Assembly: GCA_033557675.1 (NCBI GenBank)
Contig: JAWQRM010000669.1
Coordinates: 1 to 20,565, forward strand
Direction of reading: 5' to 3'
DNA: 20,565 bases
Source of the DNA: Coptodactyla brooksi
Taxonomy: Eukaryota; Arthropoda; Insecta; Coleoptera; Scarabaeidae
Below are positions 20,476 through 20,565 of the stretch, piece by piece. The position numbers and the translations under genes are program-made. The notes below the pieces were generated by a model. The model searched no databases, was not told where the DNA came from, and saw only the letters and a program-made list of their open reading frames with translations. The number at the start of each line of letters is the position of its first letter. The stretch's first letter is position 1.

Positions 20476-20565
20476 CTAGGTGGGGTGAAAAGTAACCTCC
20501 TTGACCGCCAGAATGCGCTACTACTGCAAAAAAGGTTATGGTGCCTTGAAGTCCGTTCATATTTA
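20476..20565 (+). mobile_element. possible mariner-like terminus at window edge
   Basis: A TA dinucleotide (20474-20475) is followed by CTAGGTGGGGTGAAAAGTAA, which resembles the AGGT...AAAAGT pattern of mariner terminal inverted repeats. The window ends about 90 bases later, so no transposase or opposite end can be seen. Confidence 0.3.

Overview
The window looks like nuclear DNA of an arthropod, most likely an insect. It is AT-rich and gene-poor, with degenerate tandem and dispersed repeats, decayed Tc1/mariner-superfamily transposase fragments of an insect type, and a few short CpG-rich islands. Islands rich in CpG inside AT-rich DNA fit a hymenopteran-like genome, but that is inference. 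I find no bacterial operons, no rRNA or tRNA genes, no CRISPR and no complete protein-coding gene. The longer open frames lie in GC-rich islands where several frames are open at once, or inside repeats, or start at GTG/TTG rather than ATG.

Layout: 1-200 is AT-rich flank. About 200-1137 is a CpG-rich island with splice-donor-like sites on the minus strand, possibly the 5' end of a gene running leftward out of the window. 1138-3840 is the first segment of a highly diverged composite repeat array and contains several hairpins. 3840-5400 is AT-rich, with two more hairpins and a transposon-end-like motif. 5400-5710 is a second CpG-rich island. 5757-9220 is the second segment of the same array, bracketed by two copies of a ~100 bp direct repeat. 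9221-9855 is AT-rich with nothing recognised.

9856-10186 is a broken transposase relic ending in a recognisable C-terminus. 10187-11080 is AT-rich unique sequence. 11080-13817 is a tandem array with a ~313 bp unit, interrupted by a second transposase relic (11788-12090) whose 3' side runs directly into array sequence. 13818-15026 is a non-repeat block holding a GC-rich island; the array then resumes to about 15905.

15906-16986 is AT-rich with one transposon-like fragment. 16987-17487 is a MITE-like element with 13 bp terminal inverted repeats. 17478-18193 is a two-copy, 358 bp direct tandem duplication starting at the right end of that element. 18194-19580 is AT-rich. 19590-20460 is less AT-rich and carries NRF1-like, CCAAT and CTCF-core-like motifs. 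20476 to the end resembles a mariner terminus.

No genes here can be shown to work together. The main content is repeat evolution: a transposase relic feeding a tandem satellite, an older array with two alternating unit types, and hairpins embedded in them. All identifications come from reading the sequence by eye; no alignments or searches were run.
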